Shown: piece after piece, positions 8,293-16,358 of the stretch
Position numbering within the stretch: the stretch's first letter is position 1
Layout: each line of letters opens with the position of its first letter
Source: DASZXJ01 sp035545895
Lineage (GTDB): Bacteria; Planctomycetota; Phycisphaerae; Tepidisphaerales; Tepidisphaeraceae
DNA: 24,601 nucleotides
Direction of reading: 5' to 3'
Assembly (NCBI GenBank): GCA_035545895.1
Contig: DASZXJ010000234.1
Span: 1-24,601, forward strand
Notes under the pieces: model-generated
Told to the model about the DNA's origin: nothing
The model's input: the letters and a program-made list of their open reading frames with translations, nothing else
Database searches by the model: none
Translations under genes and position numbers: made by a program

Positions 8293-8631
8293 ATGCAAAT
8301 GATCGTGGCAGTTGTGAAACCGAATAAAGTCGAAGCGGTAAAGTCCGCGCTAACCCGCCTGGGCATCCTTGGAATGACGGCTATCGAGTCAAAAGGATAC
8401 GCCAAACAAATGGGCCACAATGAGCGGTATCGCGGTCCAAAACTGGATGTCGGATTTGTGCCCAAGGTGACGATGATTTTGTGCGTCAAGGACGAGGAAA
8501 AGGACGCTGCCATGAAAGCCATCGTCGAGTCGGCCAAGACGGGCAATGTTGGCGATGGCAAGATATTCGTCCTGCCGTTGGCTGAAGCCCTGCGTATTCG
8601 TACCGGCGAGCGCGATGACGCGGCACTTTGA
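8293..8631 (+). CDS. glnK: P-II family nitrogen regulatory protein
   Basis: P-II proteins are trimers that sense ATP/ADP and 2-oxoglutarate and bind target proteins through a flexible T-loop. The 112-residue length and numbering match E. coli GlnB/GlnK: Q39, Y46 and K58 are conserved, and the C-terminus has GDGKIFVLP and RIRTGERDDAAL. The T-loop reads GHNERYRGPKLDV, so the uridylylation site Tyr51 is leucine and position 49, phosphorylated in cyanobacteria, is proline. Covalent control at these sites is therefore not expected. The start is set by GGAGG at 8283-8287, five bases before ATG 8293; the frame is also open upstream but overlaps the antiporter gene. The glnK symbol reflects the nearby amt; glnB is equally possible. 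Confidence 0.95.
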   Translation: MQMIVAVVKPNKVEAVKSALTRLGILGMTAIESKGYAKQMGHNERYRGPKLDVGFVPKVTMILCVKDEEKDAAMKAIVESAKTGNVGDGKIFVLPLAEALRIRTGERDDAAL

Positions 8632-8642
8632 AGAGGCAAGTC

Positions 8643-8879
8643 ATGGATCAACCTAAGGTCCCACCCGTCATCAGCCCGGGCGTCGATATCGCAGAGTCCC
8701 TTCGTTTCCTCATGGGAGACACCGGCGACCTCCAGGAATCGATGGGCGGCTTTCGCATCCGCATATACCATTTGCGGGCGTTTCCATGGGATGAAGTCTT
8801 CAAAGCCTTGCTTTATCGCGACTTTCGCGTTTATGTAGTGCGGCATAAGGCGGATATCTTCATCGAAGCAACCCCCTAA
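8643..8879 (+). CDS. Small soluble protein of unknown function linked to P-II
   Basis: I do not recognise this 78-residue protein. It has no signal peptide or membrane segment. After a Pro-rich start (QPKVPPVISPG) come an acidic helix-like stretch and a segment GGFRIRIYHLRAFPWDEVF, with alternating residues suggesting strand, helix, then a two-strand hairpin FRVYVVRH / ADIFIEA. The reading frame is also open from a TTG at 8628, but ATG 8643 follows AGAGG (8632-8636) by six bases. It starts 11 bases after the P-II stop, so the two are almost surely co-transcribed. A P-II partner or effector is a contextual guess only. Confidence 0.72.
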   Translation: MDQPKVPPVISPGVDIAESLRFLMGDTGDLQESMGGFRIRIYHLRAFPWDEVFKALLYRDFRVYVVRHKADIFIEATP

Positions 8880-8901
8880 CCGTTCCAACCGGAGCAGCCG
8901 C

Positions 8902-9120
8902 ATGTGGGAACAATATCGAAAAACCGCGATCTGGACGCAGACGTTCATCGTTCTGATGTGCCTGGGGTTGTACTGGAAAACGACCATTCCAATCGAAGCT
9001 ATTCTGCTCCTTTTCTTTACAATGGAAGTCGGGGCCGTCATCGGAGCCGCCTGGGCTGCTCGATTGAAACGAAAAATCGGTGCGCGAACCGACGGTTTGC
9101 CTCTGCAAAACAAGCTATAA
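8902..9120 (+). CDS. Small membrane protein with two predicted helices
   Basis: This 72-residue protein is not recognised. Residues 9-25 (AIWTQTFIVLMCLGLYW) and about 32-53 (EAILLLFFTMEVGAVIGAAW) are hydrophobic and fit two membrane helices joined by a short turn. Basic residues precede the first helix (R6, K7) and follow the second (RLKRKIGAR), so both ends should face the cytoplasm. GGAG at 8890-8893 precedes ATG 8902 by eight bases. It follows the small soluble gene by 22 bases and ends the block containing the antiporter and P-II. A role as an accessory subunit of the antiporter or Amt is inferred from position alone. Confidence 0.72.
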   Translation: MWEQYRKTAIWTQTFIVLMCLGLYWKTTIPIEAILLLFFTMEVGAVIGAAWAARLKRKIGARTDGLPLQNKL

Positions 9121-9200
9121 AACGGGGATAACGGCTTCAGATTCTCGATTTCCTCGACGATGATTCTGGTTTAGATGCTCGGCGTGTAGAATCGCCAGTC

Positions 9201-10385
9201 ATGGATGTCCACGGATATGTTTCTGGGCAGCTTGCGTCGGTAATCAGTCTCCGACGCAAGCTGCATCAGATTCCGGAACTGGGATACGAGGAATTTAAGA
9301 CCGCTGCTTTCATCCGGGCCGAACTGGACAGGCTGCGGATCGAACACATCGACGGCGTTCACGACGCGCCCACCGCCACCATCGCGTGGCTTGGCGATAC
9401 GAACAAACCCTGCATCGCCCTTCGATCAGACATCGATGCGTTGCCCATTGTTGAAAATACGAAGCTTGCCTACGCAAGCATCCACGACGGGCGGATGCAC
9501 GCATGCGGCCACGATGGTCATATATCCATCCTCCTGGGCACAGCCGCGATATTAAAATCGATTACGGATCAGCTTCCCGTCTGCGTCAAACTCATTTTCC
9601 AACCCGCTGAAGAGGGCGGAGCCGGCGCCGATCGTCTTTGCAAAGCTGGCGTGCTGGATGGTCGCATCGGGCCCAAAGTCTCCGCGATCTTCGGGTTGCA
9701 CGGCTGGCCGGGCTTGCCGCTGGGTTTGGTTTCCACCAAACCGGGCGCATTGCTGGCGGCGACGGATACCTTCAGCGTGACGTTTGTCGGTCGCGGTTGT
9801 CATGCCGCGTTTCCTCACATGGGTCGCGATCCGGTCATCACCGCCTGCGAAGCCGTTCTCAATCTCCAGCAGTTCGTCAGCCGGGATATCGATCCCACCG
9901 AGCCGGCCGTCATCACGGTGGCGATGCTCAATGCGGGCACGACCACCAACGTTATTCCCGACCGCGCGACGATTGCCGGCACCGCGCGAACTCTCAGCGA
10001 ATCCGCGCGAAAGTTGATCGAGGAATCGATGCGCCGCCGCTGCGCGGGGATCGCAGCCGCCAATGGTTGCCAGGCCGAGTTCACGTGGGAGCCGGGATAC
10101 CCGCCGACGATTAACGATCCCGGCATGACCGAATACGTCGCGAAGATCACACGATCCGCGCTCGGCCCCGACCGGTTCTTCCCCGCTGCCCGTCCCGCGA
10201 TGGGCGGCGAAGATTTCGCCTACTACCTCCAGCAGGTGCCCGGCTGTTTCTTTCTGATCGGCGTCTGCCCGCCGGACCGAAACCAATATCCTTCCCTTCA
10301 CAGCGACCAGTTCGATTTCACCGACGCCGCCATGGGGATCGGTATGCGAACGTTCGTCGAACTGGTGAGGAATTTTCCAGCCTGA
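9201..10385 (+). CDS. M20D-family metal-dependent amidohydrolase (N-acyl amino acid / hippurate hydrolase type)
   Basis: M20D enzymes hydrolyse N-acyl amino acids and related amides in the cytoplasm with two metal ions. The full set of motifs is visible: RSDIDALPI (75-83), MHACGHDGH (99-107, with C102 and H104 as metal ligands), QPAEEGGAGA (134-143, with the catalytic and ligand glutamates), LHGWP (166-170), MGGEDFAYY near 340, and the final metal histidine H367 in LHSDQFDF. The length of 394 aa is typical. The substrate cannot be told from sequence. A -10-like TAGAAT (9187-9192) sits eight bases before the ATG with no ribosome binding site, so the mRNA may be leaderless. It is separated from the previous gene by 80 bases and reads as a single-gene unit. 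Confidence 0.92.
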   Translation: MDVHGYVSGQLASVISLRRKLHQIPELGYEEFKTAAFIRAELDRLRIEHIDGVHDAPTATIAWLGDTNKPCIALRSDIDALPIVENTKLAYASIHDGRMHACGHDGHISILLGTAAILKSITDQLPVCVKLIFQPAEEGGAGADRLCKAGVLDGRIGPKVSAIFGLHGWPGLPLGLVSTKPGALLAATDTFSVTFVGRGCHAAFPHMGRDPVITACEAVLNLQQFVSRDIDPTEPAVITVAMLNAGTTTNVIPDRATIAGTARTLSESARKLIEESMRRRCAGIAAANGCQAEFTWEPGYPPTINDPGMTEYVAKITRSALGPDRFFPAARPAMGGEDFAYYLQQVPGCFFLIGVCPPDRNQYPSLHSDQFDFTDAAMGIGMRTFVELVRNFPA

Positions 10386-10480
10386 TTGAAAGACGCTCTT
10401 TCGCGGTGGGTTCGTTTTGTCATTTTGATTCGATTGCAGTTGTAAATTTTTGCAATTATTCTCGCTTTCCGAAATTCCAA

Positions 10481-10499
10481 CCCACGGCAGCGCCGTGGG
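10481..10499. repeat. Short palindrome CCCACGGC-AGC-GCCGTGGG
   Basis: A perfect eight-base stem with a three-base loop lies in the gap between the amidohydrolase and dsbD. The same stem with loop TTT occurs inside rimO at 22998-23018. Neither copy is followed by a T-run on either strand, so I call it a dispersed REP-like palindrome rather than a terminator. Confidence 0.55.
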
Positions 10500-10510
10500 C
10501 GTTTCCCGCT

Positions 10511-10544
10511 CCCCTTGTCTCCTTGTCCCCAGGTCCCCTTGTCC
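10511..10544. repeat. Low-complexity CCTTGTC repeats
   Basis: CCTTGTC occurs three times (10513, 10521 and 10537) in a pyrimidine-rich stretch. Together with the palindrome at 10481 it fills the 274-base gap between two convergent genes. No gene is seen in that gap. Confidence 0.5.
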
Positions 10545-10659
10545 ATTCCAACAGATGATCATTTCAACCTCCGCGCGCATCGCCTCCTCCATACCCGTCA
10601 CGATTGCGCGATTCAGACAATTTTCGCGCAACAATGACCACGCAGTGCGCGGATCCCGA

Positions 10660-12420
10660 TCATCCGCCCTTCAACGTCCCCAGCAAATCATCCGTCGTAT
10701 ATAACCCCGCCAGTTTGTGCGGATCGTTATTGCCCGGCAGATAGATGGCTGAGAACGGAATCGCGCCGACCGGATGCAGCGAACGCAGCAGGTCCCAGCC
10801 CGGAGCGTTGCGGTCGGTGAGGTCGGCTTTCATGGGGATGACGTTTGATTTTTCCAAAGTCTCCAGCGTTCGCGGATCAACATAGACAGTGGCTTCGATG
10901 GCCTGGCAGTTGCCGCACCACTTGGCGGTGAATTCAAGCAGGACCGGCTTGCCGGATTCGCGGGCGGTCTTGAATGCTTCGGGGGAATACTTTACCCAAT
11001 GCACCGGCGAATAGGTGAGTCGCAAGGTTACCGCCAGTGCGGGCGCGACGATTATTATCGCGATGGCGCAAGCGACAACTACAGGCAACGCCTTGCGGGT
11101 GAATTGCAATGTGCGGAAGACCAGGAATATTCCTGAAGCCGCGATCACCGCGAAGAGGGTCCACCAGAACCCGGCATCACCCAGAGAATCCGGCAAGAAT
11201 CGCCGAGCAAAATAAACCGCTGTGGCGAGAAGCAGGAAGCCCATCATCTGCTTGACGATCTCCGCCCAAGGACCGGTTCGCGGGAAATTGCGAGCGAGTC
11301 CTGGAAAAGCAGCAAGGATCAAATAGGGCAGCGCCATGCCGAGGCCCACGCACATGATCAGGCTCGTGCCGACGACCGGCGGCTGAGTCGTCGCCCAGAC
11401 GAGCAATCCAAGAAACATCCCAAACGTACACGGCGTCGATAGGATCGCCGTCAAAATGCCGAACAGGAAATTGCCGACATACGTTTCGTGCGTGGGTGTC
11501 CATTGATACACGCGCGTCGGCAGAACAACGCTGAATGCTCCAAATGTTCCCAAGGCCATCAAAAAGAGAATGATTACGATTCCCGCTGCAAAGATGGGAT
11601 TGCCGAACAACTCGCCCCAGGCAAATGTGCGAAAGACAACCACAGGAATCGCCAGTCCGCCAAACGTCGCAACAATTCCCGCGGCGAAGACCGCGCCCAA
11701 AGCGATGCTTCGCTTTCGATTCTGCTGAGCCGCCTGGTAAAAGCCCATTGCTTTGAGCGGAACAATCGGTAATACGCAGGGCATGACATTGAACAGCATC
11801 CCGACGATCAGCGCTCCGAAAAACGCCAGGCCATATCGATCGGGCGTCAGTTGCCATCCAAATAGCGAGACATCTTCGGCGAATACGGTCGGATCAAACG
11901 AACTGAATAGTTCCGGTTGATTGGGCTCAAGAACCTGCCCGGCCGAGACAATTTCTGTGTCGATCAGAATTGGAGGGGTTTCCGGCGCAAAACAAGTGCG
12001 GTTGTCGCAGATTTGATAAGTAACTGAGCCCTTTAGCTGAATCGGGCCCACGAGTGCGTTGGGTTTTACGGTGATAGGTACGAATGTGATCGTCCGACCA
12101 GCGTAGACGCTCAGTTTCCCCAGTGCGGGATATTCTTCAAGCTGGCCTTTGGGATAGATCGGTGCGCCAAACTCGATTTGTGGATTCGGCTCAAAAGTCA
12201 CTTCGTATTTGATGAGATTGTCCGCCAGCGGAGTATGTGATTGGGCATGAAAACTCTTGCTGACATCCAGAACGATGGCGACCGTGGCCTGCTGCCCCGG
12301 TTGCAGGGAGGTGTAGTTGACGGCTGTAAAGATCGCCGCCCGCTTGGGCTGCGCGATGGCGGTCGAGGTCAGAATGAGGCAATATATTGTTGGCCAGCAA
12401 AAAAAACGTCTCATTGTCAT
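10660..12420 (-). CDS. dsbD: Thiol:disulfide interchange protein DsbD
   Basis: DsbD carries electrons from cytoplasmic thioredoxin across the inner membrane to periplasmic thiol proteins. A signal peptide (about 1-23, ending TAIA) leads to an N-terminal DsbD-alpha/DsbC-like domain with the pair C138 and C143 (QICDNRTC). The CcdA-like membrane core has C215 in NVMPCVLPIVP and C331 in LSTPCTFGMF. The C-terminal thioredoxin domain has WCGNC (501-505). All three cysteine pairs needed for the relay are present, and the 586 aa length matches the full three-domain form. The gene diverges from the TPR gene across 119 bases and faces the amidohydrolase. No strong ribosome binding site is seen before ATG 12420. 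Confidence 0.95.
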   Translation of the reverse strand: MTMRRFFCWPTIYCLILTSTAIAQPKRAAIFTAVNYTSLQPGQQATVAIVLDVSKSFHAQSHTPLADNLIKYEVTFEPNPQIEFGAPIYPKGQLEEYPALGKLSVYAGRTITFVPITVKPNALVGPIQLKGSVTYQICDNRTCFAPETPPILIDTEIVSAGQVLEPNQPELFSSFDPTVFAEDVSLFGWQLTPDRYGLAFFGALIVGMLFNVMPCVLPIVPLKAMGFYQAAQQNRKRSIALGAVFAAGIVATFGGLAIPVVVFRTFAWGELFGNPIFAAGIVIILFLMALGTFGAFSVVLPTRVYQWTPTHETYVGNFLFGILTAILSTPCTFGMFLGLLVWATTQPPVVGTSLIMCVGLGMALPYLILAAFPGLARNFPRTGPWAEIVKQMMGFLLLATAVYFARRFLPDSLGDAGFWWTLFAVIAASGIFLVFRTLQFTRKALPVVVACAIAIIIVAPALAVTLRLTYSPVHWVKYSPEAFKTARESGKPVLLEFTAKWCGNCQAIEATVYVDPRTLETLEKSNVIPMKADLTDRNAPGWDLLRSLHPVGAIPFSAIYLPGNNDPHKLAGLYTTDDLLGTLKGG

Positions 12421-12480
12421 TGGATGTTACTCAGGCGCACGCGTAACTGACAATTTTCGCGTTTGAGCCCGGAATTGATC

Positions 12481-12510
12481 TTGGCCGGGTCAACGTTAAA
12501 TGCGTACACT
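12481..12510 (+). promoter_or_regulatory. Possible sigma-70 promoter for the TPR gene
   Basis: TTGGCC (12481-12486) and TACACT (12505-12510) each match the consensus at four of six positions with an 18-base spacer. Transcription would begin near 12517, after the TTG at 12510 that could otherwise extend the gene. That supports ATG 12540 as the start. Confidence 0.35.
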
Positions 12511-12539
12511 TGTCTAAGACGGACCGGCGGGCATTCATC

Positions 12540-13889
12540 ATGCGGAAATGGGCTTTTTTGCTGATTTTGGCGACATCCCTCGCGCGGGCGGATGTGGTGA
12601 TCCTTCGGGACGGCACACGGCTGGAAGGGGACCTCAACCGCGTTGGCGATGGCTGGACGATCACGCTGGCGGACGGCAAAACCCGCAGTTTTGCTTTGGA
12701 CGCTGTGCGGTCGGTGCAGCTTGGCTCGACCACTTCGCACAGCGCGCTGGTCGATTCGCAGGGATTGGCTTCTCTTCGCCGAAGTGTCGAAGCGCTTGGC
12801 GACATCAATCAAATCATCGATCGATACCAACGATTCATCGACAACACAAAAGACCCTGCGACCCTCACCGAAGCGCGATCGGACATGTCCATGTGGCGAC
12901 AACGCCAGCAGCAGAAATTGGTCAAGTTCGGCGGGAAATGGGTTACGCCCGGGGATGTTGCCCAGATCACCGCAAAAGCCACCGAGCAGGCATCGGATGC
13001 GCGCGAACTGATTCGTCAGAATCGAATGCGCGAAGCCGACGCGATGCTCCAGCAGATCCTCGCCGCCGATCCTCAAAACGCAGCCGGGCTTTATCTGCGG
13101 GGTGTCGTGCTGTATCGACAGGACAAATTGCCCGATGCTCGCCGTGCGTTTGAAGCAGTGAACGCTGCGGTTCCATCCCATCCGCCGACGCTGAATAACA
13201 TCGCGATTATTTGCGGGCGGCAGAATCAGCAGCCTGCATCGCTCTTGTTTTACGATCAAGCGATGCAGGCCGCCGGAGTCAACGAATATATTCTCAACAA
13301 TGTCGCCGAAGCGCTGGCCATGATTCCCGAAGAGCAGCGCAAATCCGGTCCAGCCGCCAAGGCGATGCGCCGATTTGCCGAACTCGATCAAATGCTCCAG
13401 CAGCGAAAAACGCAGCAGGGCCTGTTTCGCTGGGGCAGCACGTGGGTCGATGAAAAGAAACTGGATGAACTCAAGGCCTCTGAAAAAGAAGTTCGCACCA
13501 AGCTCGATGCAATGCAGATCGAATTCGCGCAGACTGAAGCGCGCATCAATACCATCGATGCCAACATCGCCAGCAATGAAACATCAATGAACCAGCTTCG
13601 ATTTGGGCAAGTGTTTCATGACAGCAAAGGCAACGCAATTTATCTGCCTCCGCCTCAGGCGTATTACGACTTGCAAAAGCAGAATCAGGATTTGCGGGCC
13701 GAGCAGGACTCGTTGCGAGCGAAACTCAGCTCATTGCAGGAGCAGGCCAAGCGCGTACAGCAGATGTTGCCCGTGCCGCAGTTCACCGGAATTCAGCAAA
13801 TTGTGGGTGTAGAGGGAATGCCCGAAGCAGCCGATTTGGCTGCGCCGCACGAGGTGGCGCCAACAACGGCGCCCGACAGCACCCCGTAA
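12540..13889 (+). CDS. Exported TPR and coiled-coil protein
   Basis: I do not recognise a named family. Residues 1-17 (MRKWAFLLILATSLARA) are a signal peptide. The mature protein starts VVILRDGTRLEGDL, a small beta element common at the N-terminus of planctomycete secreted proteins. It then has a motif WVTPGDV, tetratricopeptide-like helices at about 150-235 (for example ADAMLQQILAADPQNAAGLYLRG split across two helices), a second WVDEKKLDELKA element near 305, and a long heptad-rich coiled coil at about 310-415. The C-terminus is Pro/Thr/Ala-rich. The total is 449 aa. It is probably a periplasmic scaffold. It diverges from dsbD, which may help keep exported proteins reduced, but no specific link is shown. 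Confidence 0.82.
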   Translation: MRKWAFLLILATSLARADVVILRDGTRLEGDLNRVGDGWTITLADGKTRSFALDAVRSVQLGSTTSHSALVDSQGLASLRRSVEALGDINQIIDRYQRFIDNTKDPATLTEARSDMSMWRQRQQQKLVKFGGKWVTPGDVAQITAKATEQASDARELIRQNRMREADAMLQQILAADPQNAAGLYLRGVVLYRQDKLPDARRAFEAVNAAVPSHPPTLNNIAIICGRQNQQPASLLFYDQAMQAAGVNEYILNNVAEALAMIPEEQRKSGPAAKAMRRFAELDQMLQQRKTQQGLFRWGSTWVDEKKLDELKASEKEVRTKLDAMQIEFAQTEARINTIDANIASNETSMNQLRFGQVFHDSKGNAIYLPPPQAYYDLQKQNQDLRAEQDSLRAKLSSLQEQAKRVQQMLPVPQFTGIQQIVGVEGMPEAADLAAPHEVAPTTAPDSTP

Positions 13890-13896
13890 TTATTTC

Positions 13897-14151
13897 CTAG
13901 GCCGAGTACGCACTCGCTGCATATGCATCGGATACATCGATTTCGATGGATTCCTGGATGCAAGAAGGATCGAGCCCGATTCGCGCTTCATCGCGATGGG
14001 TTTCGATCATCAACTGGAGCGAGTCCATGAGGTTCCGCCGACACTCTTGCAGAGATTTGCCTTGGGTGATCGTGCCGGGGATTTCCTCTACCCAGCCCAC
14101 GAACCATCCCGCCCGCTGAGGCTTGATGATGGTGTGGTAACGCTGCTTCAT
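13897..14151 (-). CDS. HicB-like antitoxin domain protein, without a HicA partner
   Basis: The first 50 residues (MKQRYHTIIKPQ, then GWFVGWVEEIPG, then TITQGKSLQECRRNL) match the HicB partial RNase H fold, with the hallmark PG..TQG turn. HicB normally neutralises the mRNA interferase HicA. At 84 residues this protein has no obvious DNA-binding domain, and no HicA-like frame lies in the bases on either side. ATG 14151 is chosen because it begins the family's usual first strand and follows GGGA by a few bases. ATG 14181 would add ten residues. It lies eight bases from, and convergent with, the TPR gene. It may be an orphan regulator or a remnant. Confidence 0.7.
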   Translation of the reverse strand: MKQRYHTIIKPQRAGWFVGWVEEIPGTITQGKSLQECRRNLMDSLQLMIETHRDEARIGLDPSCIQESIEIDVSDAYAASAYSA

Positions 14152-14279
14152 ATATCCCATATTGGTCATTGTGACGCTCAAACGTCAACTAAAATGCAAT
14201 CCATCATTGTGAAAAAAGGCACTATTCCTCCGACCCGAAAATCATGGAAATTGCCTATTTGCAATGGCTTAGGCTTCAT

Positions 14280-14308
14280 GTGAAACTATCTTTTGTCAGA
14301 TCTATAAT
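14280..14308 (+). promoter_or_regulatory. Probable sigma-70 promoter for korAB
   Basis: GTGAAA (14280-14285) and a perfect TATAAT (14303-14308) have a 17-base spacer. The start site would be near 14315, leaving a leader of about 40 bases. GGAAAGG at 14338-14344 is the likely ribosome binding site. Nothing else is seen between the HicB-like gene and korA. Confidence 0.55.
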
Positions 14309-14355
14309 TTATTGCAGGTCGTGCAATTCGCTCATACGGAAAGGCAACAGGTCAT

Positions 14356-16290
14356 ATGAGTACCACTGCAACGGAGGGCCCCCAGGCGGCCTCGCCACGT
14401 AAACCCATCACAATCCTTCCATCAGTAACAGTTCGGTTTTGCGGTGACAGCGGCGATGGCATGCAACTCGCCGGCACGCAATTCACCGATACTTCCGCAA
14501 TCGCAGGTAACGACATCAGTACGCTCCCGGATTTTCCCGCGGAAATCCGCGCGCCAGCCGGAACGCCGGCGGGCGTCAGCGGTTTTCAAATTCATTTCTC
14601 CAGCAATGATATCTTCACCCCAGGCGACGATGTCGATGCGCTGGTTGCGATGAATCCCGCCGCGCTGAAGTCGAATATCCGCTCGGTGAAGGACGGCGGC
14701 ATCGTCATCGTCAACGAAGATGCGTTCACCTCCGGCGATCTGAAAAAAGCCGGCTATGAAAAGAACCCACTTGAAGATGCCACACTCTCGCGCTTTCGTG
14801 TCATCAAGGTGCCGGTCAACAAGTTGACCACCGAAGCCGCCAAGTCCACCGGCCTGGGCGCCAAGGACATCGATCGTTGCAAGAATATGTTTGCCCTTGG
14901 ATTGTGCTACTGGCTTTACAATCGGCCGCTCGAAACAACTCTGCAATTCATCGAATCCAAGTTCGGCAAGAAACTGGCCGCGGTTGCTCAAGCAAATTCT
15001 CTGGCGCTGAAGGCGGGTTTTGCGTTTGGTGAAACCGCTGAATTGTTCAACGAACAATACCAGGTTCCCAAGGCCAAGCTCCCGCCTGGACGATATCGCA
15101 AGATCACCGGCAACGAAGCCGTCGCGATCGGCATGGTCACGGCGGGACGGCTGGCGAAAAAGGAACTGATCTATTGCAGCTATCCGATCACACCCGCCAG
15201 CGATATTTTGCACGAATTGGCGGCATTGAAGACATTTGGCGCAGTGACTTTCCAGGCCGAGGATGAAATCGCCGCGATGGGCGCTGCTATTGGCGCAAGC
15301 TTCGGCGGAGCGCTGGGCGCCACCGGCACCAGCGGTCCGGGACTTGCCCTCAAATCCGAAGCCATCGGATTGGCCGTCATGACTGAACTGCCTGTCGTCA
15401 TCGTTGATGTGCAACGCGGCGGGCCCAGCACCGGCTTGCCCACCAAAACCGAACAAGCCGACCTGTTGCAGGCGATGTTTGGCCGCAACGGCGAATGTCC
15501 CGTCCCCGTCATCGCCGCCTGTTCACCATCGGATTGTTTCAACGCCACCGTTGAAGCGTTCACCATTGCAACCAAGTACATGACTCCGGTTTTGCTTCTG
15601 ACCGATGGCTACCTCGCCAACGGCTCGGAGCCGTGGAAGTTGCCTGATTTTGACAAGTTGCCTCGCATTGAAATTTCCCATCCGACCACGCCCAACGGGT
15701 CCAATGGTTTTCTGCCTTATCTGCGCAATGGCGACCTGGTTCGGCCATGGGCGATTCCCGGCACGCCGGGACTTGAACACCGCATCGGCGGAATCGAAAA
15801 GCAGGACGTGACCGGCAACGTCAGTTACGACCCGGCCAACCATGAACACATGGTCCGTACCCGCGCCAAGAAGGTCGCCAACATCAAACCCGCCGGAGAT
15901 GACCTGATTCTCACCGGCCCGCCCAGCGGCAAGGTTCTCATTGTCGGCTGGGGCAGCACCTATGGCGCGATCAAGGCCGCGACCATCGAACTGCAGGATC
16001 AAGGCGTCTCCGTCACATCCTGCCATGTACGATATCTCAATCCCTTGCCCAAGCGGCTGGCTGAACTGTGCCGAAGCTTCGAGCATGTATTAGTGCCCGA
16101 ACTCAACCAGGGGCAGTTCCTCATGCTCCTGCGATCGTCTTACCTGGTCGATGCCAAGCCCTTGAGCAAGGTTCGAGGCCAGCCCTTCACGATCGGCGAC
16201 ATCAAGCGCGGCATCAAGCAGATCATGGCGGGCGAAACACCCATGCTCGCGCCCCTCAGTGCAGATGCCGGAGTCCTCGCGGGAGGATGA
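14356..16290 (+). CDS. korA: 2-oxoacid:ferredoxin oxidoreductase, fused gamma-alpha subunit
   Basis: With KorB this enzyme oxidatively decarboxylates a 2-oxoacid, most likely 2-oxoglutarate, to an acyl-CoA and reduces ferredoxin. An N-terminal gamma domain (about 25-210) has GDSGDGM (30-36). The alpha part from about 245 has SYPITPAS (275-282), the TPP-region loop TGTSGPG (323-329) and QRGGPSTGLPT (353-363). A C-terminal domain with LIVGWGSTYG follows. The 644 aa length fits the fused form found in many aerobes and planctomycetes. korB follows after 68 bases and a terminator closes the pair. No ferredoxin subunit gene is next to it. The choice of 2-oxoglutarate over pyruvate is by family resemblance. 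Confidence 0.93.
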   Translation: MSTTATEGPQAASPRKPITILPSVTVRFCGDSGDGMQLAGTQFTDTSAIAGNDISTLPDFPAEIRAPAGTPAGVSGFQIHFSSNDIFTPGDDVDALVAMNPAALKSNIRSVKDGGIVIVNEDAFTSGDLKKAGYEKNPLEDATLSRFRVIKVPVNKLTTEAAKSTGLGAKDIDRCKNMFALGLCYWLYNRPLETTLQFIESKFGKKLAAVAQANSLALKAGFAFGETAELFNEQYQVPKAKLPPGRYRKITGNEAVAIGMVTAGRLAKKELIYCSYPITPASDILHELAALKTFGAVTFQAEDEIAAMGAAIGASFGGALGATGTSGPGLALKSEAIGLAVMTELPVVIVDVQRGGPSTGLPTKTEQADLLQAMFGRNGECPVPVIAACSPSDCFNATVEAFTIATKYMTPVLLLTDGYLANGSEPWKLPDFDKLPRIEISHPTTPNGSNGFLPYLRNGDLVRPWAIPGTPGLEHRIGGIEKQDVTGNVSYDPANHEHMVRTRAKKVANIKPAGDDLILTGPPSGKVLIVGWGSTYGAIKAATIELQDQGVSVTSCHVRYLNPLPKRLAELCRSFEHVLVPELNQGQFLMLLRSSYLVDAKPLSKVRGQPFTIGDIKRGIKQIMAGETPMLAPLSADAGVLAGG

Positions 16291-16358
16291 CATCCACCCA
16301 AATGATTCAATGAACAGCAATCACCCAACATCAATCAACAAAAACTGAGTACAAAACC

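Noticed and set aside
7692..9113. Long minus-strand open frame opposite the P-II block
   Set aside because: It is antisense to four plus-strand genes, one of which (P-II) is certain.
10481..10499. Terminator for the amidohydrolase or dsbD
   Set aside because: The stem is good but no T-run follows on either strand, and the same stem occurs inside rimO.
14422..15456. Long minus-strand open frame opposite korA
   Set aside because: It is antisense to KorA with no family features.
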